Shown here one piece after another: positions 26,560 through 35,582 of a DNA stretch of 64,000 nucleotides. The position numbers and the translations under genes are program-made. The number at the start of each line of letters is the position of its first letter. The first letter of the stretch is position 1. The stretch is from an uncultured Gammaproteobacteria bacterium (lineage in GTDB: Bacteria > Pseudomonadota > Gammaproteobacteria > Eutrophobiales > Eutrophobiaceae): contig CALSRS010000001.1 of the NCBI GenBank assembly GCA_943788815.1, positions 1,487,501 through 1,551,500 on the forward strand, given 5' to 3'. A model generated the notes under the pieces. The model did not search any database and was not told where the DNA came from. It was given only the letters and a program-made list of their open reading frames with translations.

Positions 26560-28716
26560 TTATTTTGCTAATGGATCTGGCCGCATTTGGAAATGAACTA
26601 CCAAAGGTTTAGATCCCTTACCACCTTCATAATGAAAAGGAGTTCTATCACCACTAGGCACCCATAATCCACGCCCTTTCCAACTGGCATCAGGATCATC
26701 TATTCGTCCCTCAAACCCCTTAGTATAAAATCCCAATGGGTAAGGGACACGTAGTGTCATAAAACTCTCGTCCTTGAACACATGAATTCCATCATGCAAA
26801 TTCCCCGTTACCATGGGGACATTTTCTCCAATACCCAGTGAACCTCGCTGGTCTACCCAGGTATAGTAACTCGATTCGACACTGCTATCTTCAAGACCAA
26901 CGAAACCTGGACCCGGCAAATCATGGAAACTCCAACCTTCTGGACAATGGTCACCTGTGGCCCGGGGTCCATTCAATGGGCCCTGGCACTTGCGACGATC
27001 AAATTGCCCCAGATGACCGCTACCCATGGACAACCAAACCACACCATTACGATCAATATCAGCGCCCCGGTTGGCAAACCCAGGCATAGGTGGCCGATAA
27101 ACTTCACTTAATCCCGTTGCAGGGTCAAAGCGCACGATTCCACCTCGCCAATCACTACTCACACTGGAATACCAAACTGAGCCATCCGCCGGGTTAGGCA
27201 TCACCGCATAGGTATCTGCGATTATCCTTTTATCTTTAGCTGGATCCACTGGCTCATCGGGTTCTACCCATTCATCTACCTCACCATTTCCATTAGTATC
27301 AAGGATAAAGGGAGACCAGCCAATTGCCGCCTCAATATCACCAGTCTCTAAAAAGACCCTGGTCTTCACCCAACCCGCAACAAAATCATCACCACTGGTC
27401 CATAAGGTATTGTCCGGATCTTCTGAAAAATGCAGATGATGAGTATCGAAACAAGTATCAACAAAGGTGTATTCTCCGGTATCCGGTTCATAGAATGACA
27501 ACTGTCGTCTTGCTTCAGGAGTGGGATAAAGCTGAGCGGAAGGATGACTTGATCCTGCCTGGCAAAAATCCGGATTTTCAGGTGCCCGTATTCTTGCCGT
27601 ATACCAGACCCGCCCATCCTGATCCAGCATGGGATTATGGGCATTGGCCCTGGCATCCCATAACTTTTCGTCCCCCCAATATGCGGATGGGGCATTCACT
27701 GGATCGTCTGCCGCAGAAGGCGTGTCATCATCCCTAACCGGGGCTGTAAATGTACGAGACGTATTATTTACAGGATCCAAAATCGGAAATTCATCAGTAC
27801 TGAATTCCGGTGCACCGTAGATTTGACCATAGGCATTAACCGTGGGGTCACGGCGGTCAGTACCTGAAAGATCATGTAAATAGGCCGTAGGACTAGACCA
27901 GTCCCTGACGGTGAGCACAAGATTTCTTTCCATACCTGCCGGCCGTTCCGGTATGGTGTGAGGCAGTTCTCCAGCTTCAATACGATCAGTCCAGTCTGAC
28001 AGATATTTAAATGCAACACCTAGTCTTGCGGCCCTGGCTAGCATAGAGTCGCCGGCCTGACCTGAGGACATACGCCGCATCCAGGCTTGTTCAGTGGATT
28101 CAATATCAGCAAACATTTCCGGGATAACCCGGGTAGCCCGATTACCAAGCTGGTGGCAAACAATACATGCCCTGTTTTTCATATTAGCCATATATTCATT
28201 CAAGCCACCATCAAGATGGGCGACTTCTGCTGCACCAGGGACCTTCATCATTGAATACCAATATGCAGCTGGGTATATCTCGGCCGCTGATGCCGCATCG
28301 GGAGCTATAGGTGCTAACAGGTTAAGCTTGTTTCCTGGTGTTGTCTGAGTTTTTGCAGAATCCACCAAACCGTAACCACGCACCCATACTTCGTAACTAG
28401 CGTCAGGCAAATCCGGGATTAGAAACCTTCCTTGATCATCGGTAACGACAATCTTCGCATATCGGGTTTCAAATTCATCCGTCTCGGCTATGACCCAGAC
28501 ACCAGCCTCAGCCCCATTGGCGCTGGTCACCATTCCTGCAATATCATCACTATCAACTGGAATGGAAGGTGCAGAAACCGGATTGACTGCTTGTGATGGT
28601 GGTGAAACTGAATTCGTATTATCCATCTGGGATTCAGGTGTACCACTGTTGCATGATGCGATCGCCAAACAACTACAAAGCAAAAATATTCTGTATATAT
28701 TGCAAGTTTTTACCAT
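26560..28716 (-). CDS. Lipoprotein: CNA-like domain, c-type haem site, propeller
   Basis: The protein has 718 residues. A lipobox IASC near residue 22 predicts a lipid anchor. Residues about 57-135 form a carboxypeptidase-regulatory-like beta-sandwich (DIAGMVTSANGAEAGVWVIAETD). A single haem c motif CIVCHQ lies near 183. The rest, about 270-718, has propeller-like strands with repeated 'DxxGxVW' patterns (DQDGRVWYTARI, DRNGVVWLSMGS) similar to streptogramin-lyase/SMP-type proteins. It is the first gene of the long minus-strand operon. The haem suggests electron transfer or a redox enzyme; no substrate can be named. Confidence 0.7.
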   Translation of the reverse strand: MVKTCNIYRIFLLCSCLAIASCNSGTPESQMDNTNSVSPPSQAVNPVSAPSIPVDSDDIAGMVTSANGAEAGVWVIAETDEFETRYAKIVVTDDQGRFLIPDLPDASYEVWVRGYGLVDSAKTQTTPGNKLNLLAPIAPDAASAAEIYPAAYWYSMMKVPGAAEVAHLDGGLNEYMANMKNRACIVCHQLGNRATRVIPEMFADIESTEQAWMRRMSSGQAGDSMLARAARLGVAFKYLSDWTDRIEAGELPHTIPERPAGMERNLVLTVRDWSSPTAYLHDLSGTDRRDPTVNAYGQIYGAPEFSTDEFPILDPVNNTSRTFTAPVRDDDTPSAADDPVNAPSAYWGDEKLWDARANAHNPMLDQDGRVWYTARIRAPENPDFCQAGSSHPSAQLYPTPEARRQLSFYEPDTGEYTFVDTCFDTHHLHFSEDPDNTLWTSGDDFVAGWVKTRVFLETGDIEAAIGWSPFILDTNGNGEVDEWVEPDEPVDPAKDKRIIADTYAVMPNPADGSVWYSSVSSDWRGGIVRFDPATGLSEVYRPPMPGFANRGADIDRNGVVWLSMGSGHLGQFDRRKCQGPLNGPRATGDHCPEGWSFHDLPGPGFVGLEDSSVESSYYTWVDQRGSLGIGENVPMVTGNLHDGIHVFKDESFMTLRVPYPLGFYTKGFEGRIDDPDASWKGRGLWVPSGDRTPFHYEGGKGSKPLVVHFQMRPDPLAK

Positions 28717-28945
28717 GATCTCTAATCCCGTTATTAGTAATGATTATTTTTGAGCAGTCACTTGCTGTGTTCCTAAAGCTACCTTCAGCTTAGCAAAATA
28801 CCAATTGATAATTATGCAATAACATTGATATTTCAGGGAGTTTTTTTGACAGTTTTTATCGATAAACCACGTGATTTCCAACAATACCATGATTGATCGC
28901 AAGAATCGGGTGGGGTGTATGTATTCAATATGCTAGGTTTTGGAC

Positions 28946-29773
28946 ATGAATGACTACATTATGATGTCACAGGTAATCCACTACCTGGTGCAAAACAGCC
29001 GAAATCAGCCTTCATTAGAGCAGCTTTCCAAGGTGGCTGGCTTAAGTCCCTATTATTTTCAACGTAAATTCAAGACATGGGTAGGTGTTTCACCCAAGGC
29101 ATTCTTACAATACCTGACTTACATGAATGCAAAAACCAGCTTGAAAATTGGCGAAGAAATATCCACTGCCGCATTTAACGCGGGGCTTTCCGGATCAGGA
29201 AGACTTTATGATCTTTGCGTCAAACTTGACGCTGCCAGTCCAGGGGAAATTAAGCTGCATGGACAGGGAATTGATATCCAGTTTGGATTTGGGCCTACGC
29301 CTTTTGGTAGAAGCATAATCGGAATTTCATCTCGTGGAATTTGTTACCTGGCATTTATTCATCAGCAGACGAATCAAAATGCTATTAAGGAATTACAGAT
29401 GACCTGGCCAAAAGCCCTGCTTACACATAATCCGGAATTGGCCATGAATAAACTGCAACAAATATTTTCGTTTAAAAACAGATCTGAAAAACTGGATGCA
29501 TTTGTCACTGGGTCTGATTTTCAATTAAAAGTGTGGCGAGCATTATTAAACATACCTCCAGGTGATATTATCAGTTACGGTTCACTTGCAAAAACCATAG
29601 GCAGTCCCGGTGCAGCACGAGCCGTTGGATCAGCCGTTGCCAAAAACTATCTTGCCTATCTTATTCCCTGTCACAGGGTAATCAGAACTAGCGGTGTTAT
29701 AGGTGATTATAGATGGGGTAGTGAACTGAAGAAAAAGATGATTGAAATTGAAAGTGCAATCACATCATCATAA
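28946..29773 (+). CDS. AraC-HTH plus methylated-DNA--cysteine methyltransferase
   Basis: I place the start at ATG 28946; the track's TTG at 28940 is two codons earlier. Residues about 1-100 form an AraC-type helix-turn-helix (SLEQLSKVAGLSPYYFQRKFKTWVGVSPKAFLQYL). About 105-275 is an O6-alkylguanine-DNA alkyltransferase with active-site PCHRV, RAVGSAVAKN and a SDFQLKVWRALLNIPPGDIISYG DNA-binding helix. This is the Ada architecture without the N-terminal zinc-cysteine phosphotriester domain, so it can repair O6-alkylguanine but lacks the usual methyl-phosphotriester sensor. It stands alone, convergent with the RND pump gene. Confidence 0.85.
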   Translation: MNDYIMMSQVIHYLVQNSRNQPSLEQLSKVAGLSPYYFQRKFKTWVGVSPKAFLQYLTYMNAKTSLKIGEEISTAAFNAGLSGSGRLYDLCVKLDAASPGEIKLHGQGIDIQFGFGPTPFGRSIIGISSRGICYLAFIHQQTNQNAIKELQMTWPKALLTHNPELAMNKLQQIFSFKNRSEKLDAFVTGSDFQLKVWRALLNIPPGDIISYGSLAKTIGSPGAARAVGSAVAKNYLAYLIPCHRVIRTSGVIGDYRWGSELKKKMIEIESAITSS

Positions 29774-29784
29774 GCAAGCGAGTG

Positions 29785-32700
29785 TTATGAAGTAGCCGGT
29801 ATGATCTCTCCGGTGGCATCATAAGTTTCAGATCGATGTTGTTTGGCGATTAACATGTAAAGTGAAGGCACCACGAAAAGTGTAAAGATAGTACCGATAG
29901 CCATTCCTCCTACCAGCACCAGGCCTATCGAGTTTCGTGCCGCGGCGCCCGGCCCTTCCACCAGCGTCAGGGGAAAATGCCCGGCGATGGTGGCAACAGA
30001 TGTCATTAATACTGGACGGAACCGTGTTTGTGATGCCTGCCTTATAGCTTCAAGTTTTTCATAACCACTTTCCTGTAATTTGTTGGCAAATTCAACAATC
30101 AGAATACCGTTCTTTGCAATCAAACCGACTAATGTCACTAACCCTACCTGTGCATAAATATTCATGGTTGTGGTCCAGCCATCTGTCCAGTAAGGCATAT
30201 CGGGATTGGGAAGTTTCAACACAGTAAATATCAGTGCTCCAAACATGGCAAGCGGCACGGAACCTAGAAGAATAACGAAAGGCTCGCGAAAAGAATTAAA
30301 TTGCACGGCAAGAACCAAAAAGATCATCATTACTGCTAATCCCAATGCAGGAAGAAATTTTCCTCCCTCTGTACGTAACTGCCGGGATTCCCCAGTATAG
30401 TCAACACTATATCCTGGGGGCAGGATTTCTCTTGCCGCTTCTTCCAGAACCTTTAACCCAGAGTCAAGCTGGGCCGTCATGCCGGATAATTTAATCGAAT
30501 TCAATTGTTGAAAACGATTCAGGGTACGGGGCACAGTTTTGTTTTCTATAGTGGCAAACGTACTTAATGGCACTAACTGGTTTTGCGGACCACTTACATA
30601 AATGTCACCTAGTTGTTCCGGGTTAAGCCGTTGACTCCGGGATATTTGCGGAATGACCTTATAGGCACGCCCATCAATATTAAAACGATTTACATAATTT
30701 CCACCGAGTGCGGCACTTAGATCTGCGCCCACCTGTGCATTATTCAAACCTAGTGCTGCAACCTTGTCATAGTTGATAATAATCTCTGATTCTGGCTGAT
30801 CATATTTAAGATCAATTTCGGGGGGAAAATAAAATATTCCGCTCTCCATGGCTTTGATCTGTAATTGTTCGGCATACTTCAGCATATTCTCAGGGTCGTC
30901 TGTGGAAGTAATAACGAATTCAATCGGAAAATTACTACCACCAGGCAAAGCCGGTGGCATTCCTGCAAAAACCTGTAGTCCAGGAATTCCCGCCATCTCT
31001 CCTTGCACAGCGCGACTGATCTCCCGCATGGAACGATCTCGTTGGTTCCAGGGTTTCACCACCATCCCGCTGAAACCACCCACTCCAAGCGCAGCCGAAA
31101 AGGGTTCGGAAGGTGAAAATAATAGCTGGAACGTAATTTCACGTTCCGGTTGTGATAAAAATACCTGCTCAACTGCCCGGCCATAATGACTCTTTTGATC
31201 GGCAGTAGCGTTGGCAGCACTGTTGATAATTCCAAACATAAATCCCTGATCTTCCACGGGCGCCAACTCACTTGGAGAAAAAATATACATGGGAACTATC
31301 ATGATACTTAACACAGCCCATACCGCATAAACTGCCGGCCTGGCGTTCAAGGTCCTGTCCAGACCATTCCCATAAGCTTCACGAAGCGCATAAAATTTAG
31401 TATCGACCCAATTAGAAAATCCTTTCTTATTATCAGATGAGCGTAACAATTTTGCTGACATCATAGGTGATAGAGTTAAAGCGACAAATCCAGAGATGGT
31501 CACCGCACCTGCAAGAGTCAGGGCAAATTCCCGGAATAACGCACCCGTTAACCCACCTTGCAAACCTATAGGTGTATAAACAGCAGCCAGGGTTATAGTC
31601 ATCGCGATTACTGGACCAATTAGTTCTCGCGCTCCCAGTAGAGCCGCTTGCAAAGGGGATTTACCTTCACGTATATGCCGGTCAACGTTTTCAGTTACCA
31701 CGATTGCATCATCCACAACCAGGCCAACTGACAAGACAATGGCCAATAGAGTAAGCAGATTTAGTGTAAATCCGAATGTCTGCATCAGGAATATCCCGCC
31801 TATTAATGAGACAGGTATCGCGATCACCGGGACAATGACTGAGCGCATGCTCCCAAGAAAAATGAAAATTACAAAAATAACTATAAGTAATGTATCAATA
31901 AGGGTGCGGACAACTTCATGTATTGCATTGTCGATATATTCTGAAGCATCGTAACCGAGAGAGGCTTCCAGGCCATCCGGCAGATCTTGCTTGATTGACT
32001 CCAATTCGACACGAACACTTTGAATGACATCAATGGTATTTGCATTCGGCAAAGGGAATATTCCCATAAAAACCGCCGTTGTACCATTGAATCTGACCTC
32101 GGTATCATAATCTTCTGCACCCAGTTCCACATCAGCGACATCAACAAGCCTGACAATGACACCCTGTTCTTCTTTTATCACCAATTGCTTGAATTGATCA
32201 ACAGTATGTAAATCAGTATTTGCAGTGAGGTTAACACTGACAAAAGAACCCTTGGTACTACCGACGGCGGCGAGATAATTATTGGCGGCAAGTGCAGATC
32301 TTATTTCCGCAGGACTGATATTTAATGCCGCCATGTCATATGGCTTTAACCATACCCGCATAGCGAGGTTACGCGCACCGATAACCTCACCTCTTTGTAC
32401 CCCTGTAACAGCGGACAAACGAGGTTGCACCGACCTGACCAGATAATCAGTAATCTCAGTTTGAGATAAGGTTTCTGATGAGAAACTTAAATAGGCGGAG
32501 GCAAATTGTGAATCTGCTGATTCAACACTGATAGAAGGTACCTCGGATTCTGCAGGCAACTCATTACGAACCTGATTAACCTTCGCCGTAATATCTGTTA
32601 AAGCCTTGGTGGGATCATGATTTATTTTTAATCTTGCCGTTACCAGCGATAGTCCCGATAAACTCTTAGACTCAACATATTCAATACCATCCACGGACGC

Positions 32701-32916
32701 GATTGCCCGCTCTATTGCCGTTGTGATAAATCCTCGTACCACATCCGCACTGGCGCCGACATAAACCGTTGCAACAGTAACCGATGCATTTTCACTTTGT
32801 GGATATTGTCGAACGCTTAAAGAATTCCAGGCCTGCAAACCAGCTATGATAATCACAACATTGACCACTATTGCCAGGACCGGTTTTTTTACGAAAATAT
32901 CTGTAAATGCTTTCAT
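29785..32916 (-). CDS. RND efflux pump inner-membrane protein (HAE1 type)
   Basis: The protein has 1043 residues, the family's usual size. It has twelve membrane helices in two repeats with large periplasmic loops. The TM4 motif GLVVDDAIVVTENVDRH carries the two aspartates and TM10 IAKNGILIVEFAN the lysine of the proton relay, as in AcrB/MexB-type drug pumps. The N-terminus FVKKPVLAIVVNVVIIIAGLQAW is also typical. It is 34 bp downstream of its adaptor gene and under a TetR regulator. No outer-membrane channel gene is nearby, so it must share TolC or another channel. Confidence 0.9.
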   Translation of the reverse strand: MKAFTDIFVKKPVLAIVVNVVIIIAGLQAWNSLSVRQYPQSENASVTVATVYVGASADVVRGFITTAIERAIASVDGIEYVESKSLSGLSLVTARLKINHDPTKALTDITAKVNQVRNELPAESEVPSISVESADSQFASAYLSFSSETLSQTEITDYLVRSVQPRLSAVTGVQRGEVIGARNLAMRVWLKPYDMAALNISPAEIRSALAANNYLAAVGSTKGSFVSVNLTANTDLHTVDQFKQLVIKEEQGVIVRLVDVADVELGAEDYDTEVRFNGTTAVFMGIFPLPNANTIDVIQSVRVELESIKQDLPDGLEASLGYDASEYIDNAIHEVVRTLIDTLLIVIFVIFIFLGSMRSVIVPVIAIPVSLIGGIFLMQTFGFTLNLLTLLAIVLSVGLVVDDAIVVTENVDRHIREGKSPLQAALLGARELIGPVIAMTITLAAVYTPIGLQGGLTGALFREFALTLAGAVTISGFVALTLSPMMSAKLLRSSDNKKGFSNWVDTKFYALREAYGNGLDRTLNARPAVYAVWAVLSIMIVPMYIFSPSELAPVEDQGFMFGIINSAANATADQKSHYGRAVEQVFLSQPEREITFQLLFSPSEPFSAALGVGGFSGMVVKPWNQRDRSMREISRAVQGEMAGIPGLQVFAGMPPALPGGSNFPIEFVITSTDDPENMLKYAEQLQIKAMESGIFYFPPEIDLKYDQPESEIIINYDKVAALGLNNAQVGADLSAALGGNYVNRFNIDGRAYKVIPQISRSQRLNPEQLGDIYVSGPQNQLVPLSTFATIENKTVPRTLNRFQQLNSIKLSGMTAQLDSGLKVLEEAAREILPPGYSVDYTGESRQLRTEGGKFLPALGLAVMMIFLVLAVQFNSFREPFVILLGSVPLAMFGALIFTVLKLPNPDMPYWTDGWTTTMNIYAQVGLVTLVGLIAKNGILIVEFANKLQESGYEKLEAIRQASQTRFRPVLMTSVATIAGHFPLTLVEGPGAAARNSIGLVLVGGMAIGTIFTLFVVPSLYMLIAKQHRSETYDATGEIIPATS

Positions 32917-32950
32917 ACGAAATATCTATGAGATCAGTGGAGCTCAGCTA

Positions 32951-34090
32951 CTACGTATTTTCGGGTTCTGGATTAAATGAAAACTCAGGGGCAAGCACAG
33001 TGTCAATCACAACTCGTGTCTCTGGTCGAATTTTAAATACTCCCGTAGATATGACCCGATCACCCGGCTTTAATCCATTAATTACTTCAATAAAATCACC
33101 TCTGGAAATACCTAACTCTATAACTTGATGAATTACAGCCAAGCCTTGCATGCCTTGAACATTTTCCGACTCTTCATCAATCACAAATACATATTCACCG
33201 ATTGCACTGTATTGCACAGAAGAAGCGGGGATGAATAATTTTGATTCAGACCTGGCCAAATCAACCTGCACATTTACAAACATTCCAGGTTTTAAATTTC
33301 CGTTATTGCTTTCCATGGTCGCCTGCACCAGCACATTTCTGGTTGCCATATTGACCTGAGGTTCTATGGCTGTAATCTCACCCTGAAAGATCTGTCCGGG
33401 ATAAGAATCTGATGTTACTGACACTTTCAGTCCCCGGGATAACGCACCCAGACGCTGCTGAGGTAAAGAAAATTCTACATAGACTGGATCCTGAGTCTGC
33501 AATGATACAAGCTGGCTACCTTTATCAAGAAATTGACCAATACTAATTCTCCTAATACCTAGTTGCCCTGAAAATGGCGCCCTGATTGTCTTTTTATCTA
33601 TTACAGCATTGATATTGTCTACCTGCGCATTAGCTTCTTTAAGGGCAGTATCTGTTGAGGAATAATCAGCCTCGGAAATACTGTTGGTTTCGAACAATTC
33701 ACTGGCCCTTTTAAAAATCCGCGCCGCGCCTTCTGCCGTAGCTTCGGCAAAACGAAGTTGCGACAACTCTATATCCACATCCAGTTGAACAAGCAGGTCC
33801 CCTGCATTTACTGCTGAGCCAGCTTCGAAATGTATTTCACGTACCACACCTTCCATCTCATTTCTGACTACTATCCCCTGCTTTGCGACCACAGTACCTA
33901 CAGATGTAAACTTGGGTTGCCAATCCTGCTGACGCACAGCTTCAACATTCACCGTCTCTGGCGGCATTACCTGCTGTGCTGCTGCATCTCCCATTGCCTT
34001 GAACTGCATAATCTTAATTCCGACAAGGCTACCAGCAATAGGTATTGCTATTAGCAATCCCATGAACGTATATAAAATTCTTTTAAGCAT
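32951..34090 (-). CDS. RND periplasmic adaptor (membrane fusion protein)
   Basis: The protein has 379 residues. An N-terminal membrane anchor is followed by a lipoyl half-motif VVRNEMEGVVREIHFEAGSAVNAGDLLVQLD, a coiled-coil hairpin at about 115-165 and the second lipoyl half IRAPFSGQLGIRRISIGQFLDKG. A beta-barrel and membrane-proximal domain ending in GLKPGDRVISTGVFKIRPE complete it. It connects the RND pump to an outer-membrane channel. It starts 41 bp after the TetR gene and precedes the pump by 34 bp, so the three form one operon. Confidence 0.9.
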   Translation of the reverse strand: MLKRILYTFMGLLIAIPIAGSLVGIKIMQFKAMGDAAAQQVMPPETVNVEAVRQQDWQPKFTSVGTVVAKQGIVVRNEMEGVVREIHFEAGSAVNAGDLLVQLDVDIELSQLRFAEATAEGAARIFKRASELFETNSISEADYSSTDTALKEANAQVDNINAVIDKKTIRAPFSGQLGIRRISIGQFLDKGSQLVSLQTQDPVYVEFSLPQQRLGALSRGLKVSVTSDSYPGQIFQGEITAIEPQVNMATRNVLVQATMESNNGNLKPGMFVNVQVDLARSESKLFIPASSVQYSAIGEYVFVIDEESENVQGMQGLAVIHQVIELGISRGDFIEVINGLKPGDRVISTGVFKIRPETRVVIDTVLAPEFSFNPEPENT

Positions 34091-34131
34091 AATTATTACC
34101 TTGTCCTATATCTGTACCGATTATGCCTCTA

Positions 34132-34797
34132 TCAGTTTAGATACACTTTCGCGATTTGATTATTCTCCAGATCGCCCAGGCCCAGAACCCCGGCTACCAT
34201 GAATTGAGTAATAATCTTTATATATTCATCAATATCTACTTTTTCCAAACCACTATAACCTGTCCATACAGTGTCCACAGAACCATCGAAACAAGTTTTC
34301 ATACAGTAATAGAGCTGGCGAACATTTGTTCTGGGGATTTCATTTTTCTCCATGCCCGTGGAAAGGATGTCACCCACAAGATTCCGAAATCGAGAGTCCA
34401 GTTTTTCAAAAGCATTACAGATCTCTTCGGAATGATTCTTCTTAAAATCTATTCTTTTGCAATACTGTGTTACACGTCTAAACTCGGGTTGACTTAAATG
34501 ATAATGAAGTGCCACCTTAAATATATCCCCTAATATGGATATAGAAGATCGGTTCTGATCGATACGTTCCAATTGTTCCAGCAAACCGTAGTAAAAATCC
34601 AAAGTCAGCTTGGCGTAAATTTCTTCCTTACTGGAAAAATGTTTATAAATTGTCCCTTTTCCAATCTCGGCAGCATCGGCGATTTGATCAACAGTCACAG
34701 ACAGCCATTCATCACAATCAAACAAATTTAATGAAGCCCCTAAAATGACTTGTTCCCGATGCTCAAAATCTCTTTTTTTACGTTCTGTTATACCCAT
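34132..34797 (-). CDS. TetR-family regulator of the RND operon
   Basis: The protein has 221 residues. An N-terminal helix-turn-helix reads LFDCDEWLSVTVDQIADAAEIGKGTIYKHFSSKEEIYAKL, with a variable all-helical ligand domain after it. It is the first gene of the tetR-MFP-RND operon. Two TGAC-N5-GTCA palindromes sit 20-55 bp upstream of its start, so autoregulation and substrate-induced derepression of the pump are likely. The inducer is unknown. Confidence 0.88.
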   Translation of the reverse strand: MGITERKKRDFEHREQVILGASLNLFDCDEWLSVTVDQIADAAEIGKGTIYKHFSSKEEIYAKLTLDFYYGLLEQLERIDQNRSSISILGDIFKVALHYHLSQPEFRRVTQYCKRIDFKKNHSEEICNAFEKLDSRFRNLVGDILSTGMEKNEIPRTNVRQLYYCMKTCFDGSVDTVWTGYSGLEKVDIDEYIKIITQFMVAGVLGLGDLENNQIAKVYLN

Positions 34798-34816
34798 GAT
34801 GATTACCTTTAAGCCT

Positions 34817-34852
34817 ATATATGACTATTTGTCATTATATGACCAGCAGTCA
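34817..34852. promoter_or_regulatory. Tandem palindromic operators upstream of tetR
   Basis: ATATATGAC-TATTT-GTCATTATAT at 34817-34840 is a near-perfect inverted repeat. It is followed at once by TGAC-CAGCA-GTCA at 34840-34852. The two share the TGAC-N5-GTCA core with centres 18 bp apart, a spacing that suits two TetR dimers. They lie just upstream of the regulator gene. Confidence 0.6.
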
Positions 34853-35027
34853 CTTTATTCAAGTAATAACACTATTTTTCGATGTATTTGAAAAGTTTAC
34901 TTAATTCATGACCATGCAGATTAATTCCCTGTAAAATTCTGGTTTCGCTTTTGCAGATGCTGACTTCAATAAAATTATCTGTTTTTTTATATCATCAATT
35001 ATAACAATTTCATGGAGAAAACGGCCG

Positions 35028-35582
35028 TTGAGTAAACAAATACCACGATTAGAAATGGATGATCTTGATCCGCAGCTCCGTGAAACCCTACAACCCAGAG
35101 TAGATAGACTGGGATACCTCGGTGAATTTTTCAAATGTACCGGGCATGCTCCAGATGTATTACGACACTTCATGGAAATGACTGAGGCATTAAAGAAGGC
35201 CGTTCCTGAGAAAATCACTGAAACTGTAGCATTAACCATTGCAGTTAAAACGGGTAACGACTATGAACGCAATCAACACGAAAGATTATCTAATAAACTG
35301 GGGTTTGGTAAAGACTGGATTAGCGCCGTTGAAAAGCTCGACCCTGAAAATCAGGCATTACTTTCAAATAGTGAACGCATAGTTCAACAATATACTTTAG
35401 TAGCAATAGATCGAAATGGTAATGATTGCCAGATTGAATTTGAACAGGTGCTGGACGTTTTAGAAATATCGGAAGCCATCGGTGTATTAATGTTAATCGG
35501 CAGATACATGACCCATGCAATTGCTGTCAATACGCTTAATCTCGTTCCACCAAAACCGTCTATATTTGAGGAAGAAACATAA
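35028..35582 (+). CDS. Carboxymuconolactone decarboxylase/AhpD-like protein
   Basis: The protein has 184 residues from a TTG start, with GGAG 10 bp upstream; no in-frame ATG offers a better choice. A CMD-fold segment spans about 40-115 (FFKCTGHAPDVLRHFMEMTEALKKAVPEKITETVALTIAVKTGNDYERNQHERL). The 'N-YE-NQH' region matches CMD proteins without the AhpD CxxC pair, so peroxidase activity is unlikely. Its stop overlaps the next start (TAATG). The catabolic neighbours suggest a decarboxylase or lactone-related step, which the sequence alone does not establish. Confidence 0.7.
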   Translation: MSKQIPRLEMDDLDPQLRETLQPRVDRLGYLGEFFKCTGHAPDVLRHFMEMTEALKKAVPEKITETVALTIAVKTGNDYERNQHERLSNKLGFGKDWISAVEKLDPENQALLSNSERIVQQYTLVAIDRNGNDCQIEFEQVLDVLEISEAIGVLMLIGRYMTHAIAVNTLNLVPPKPSIFEEET

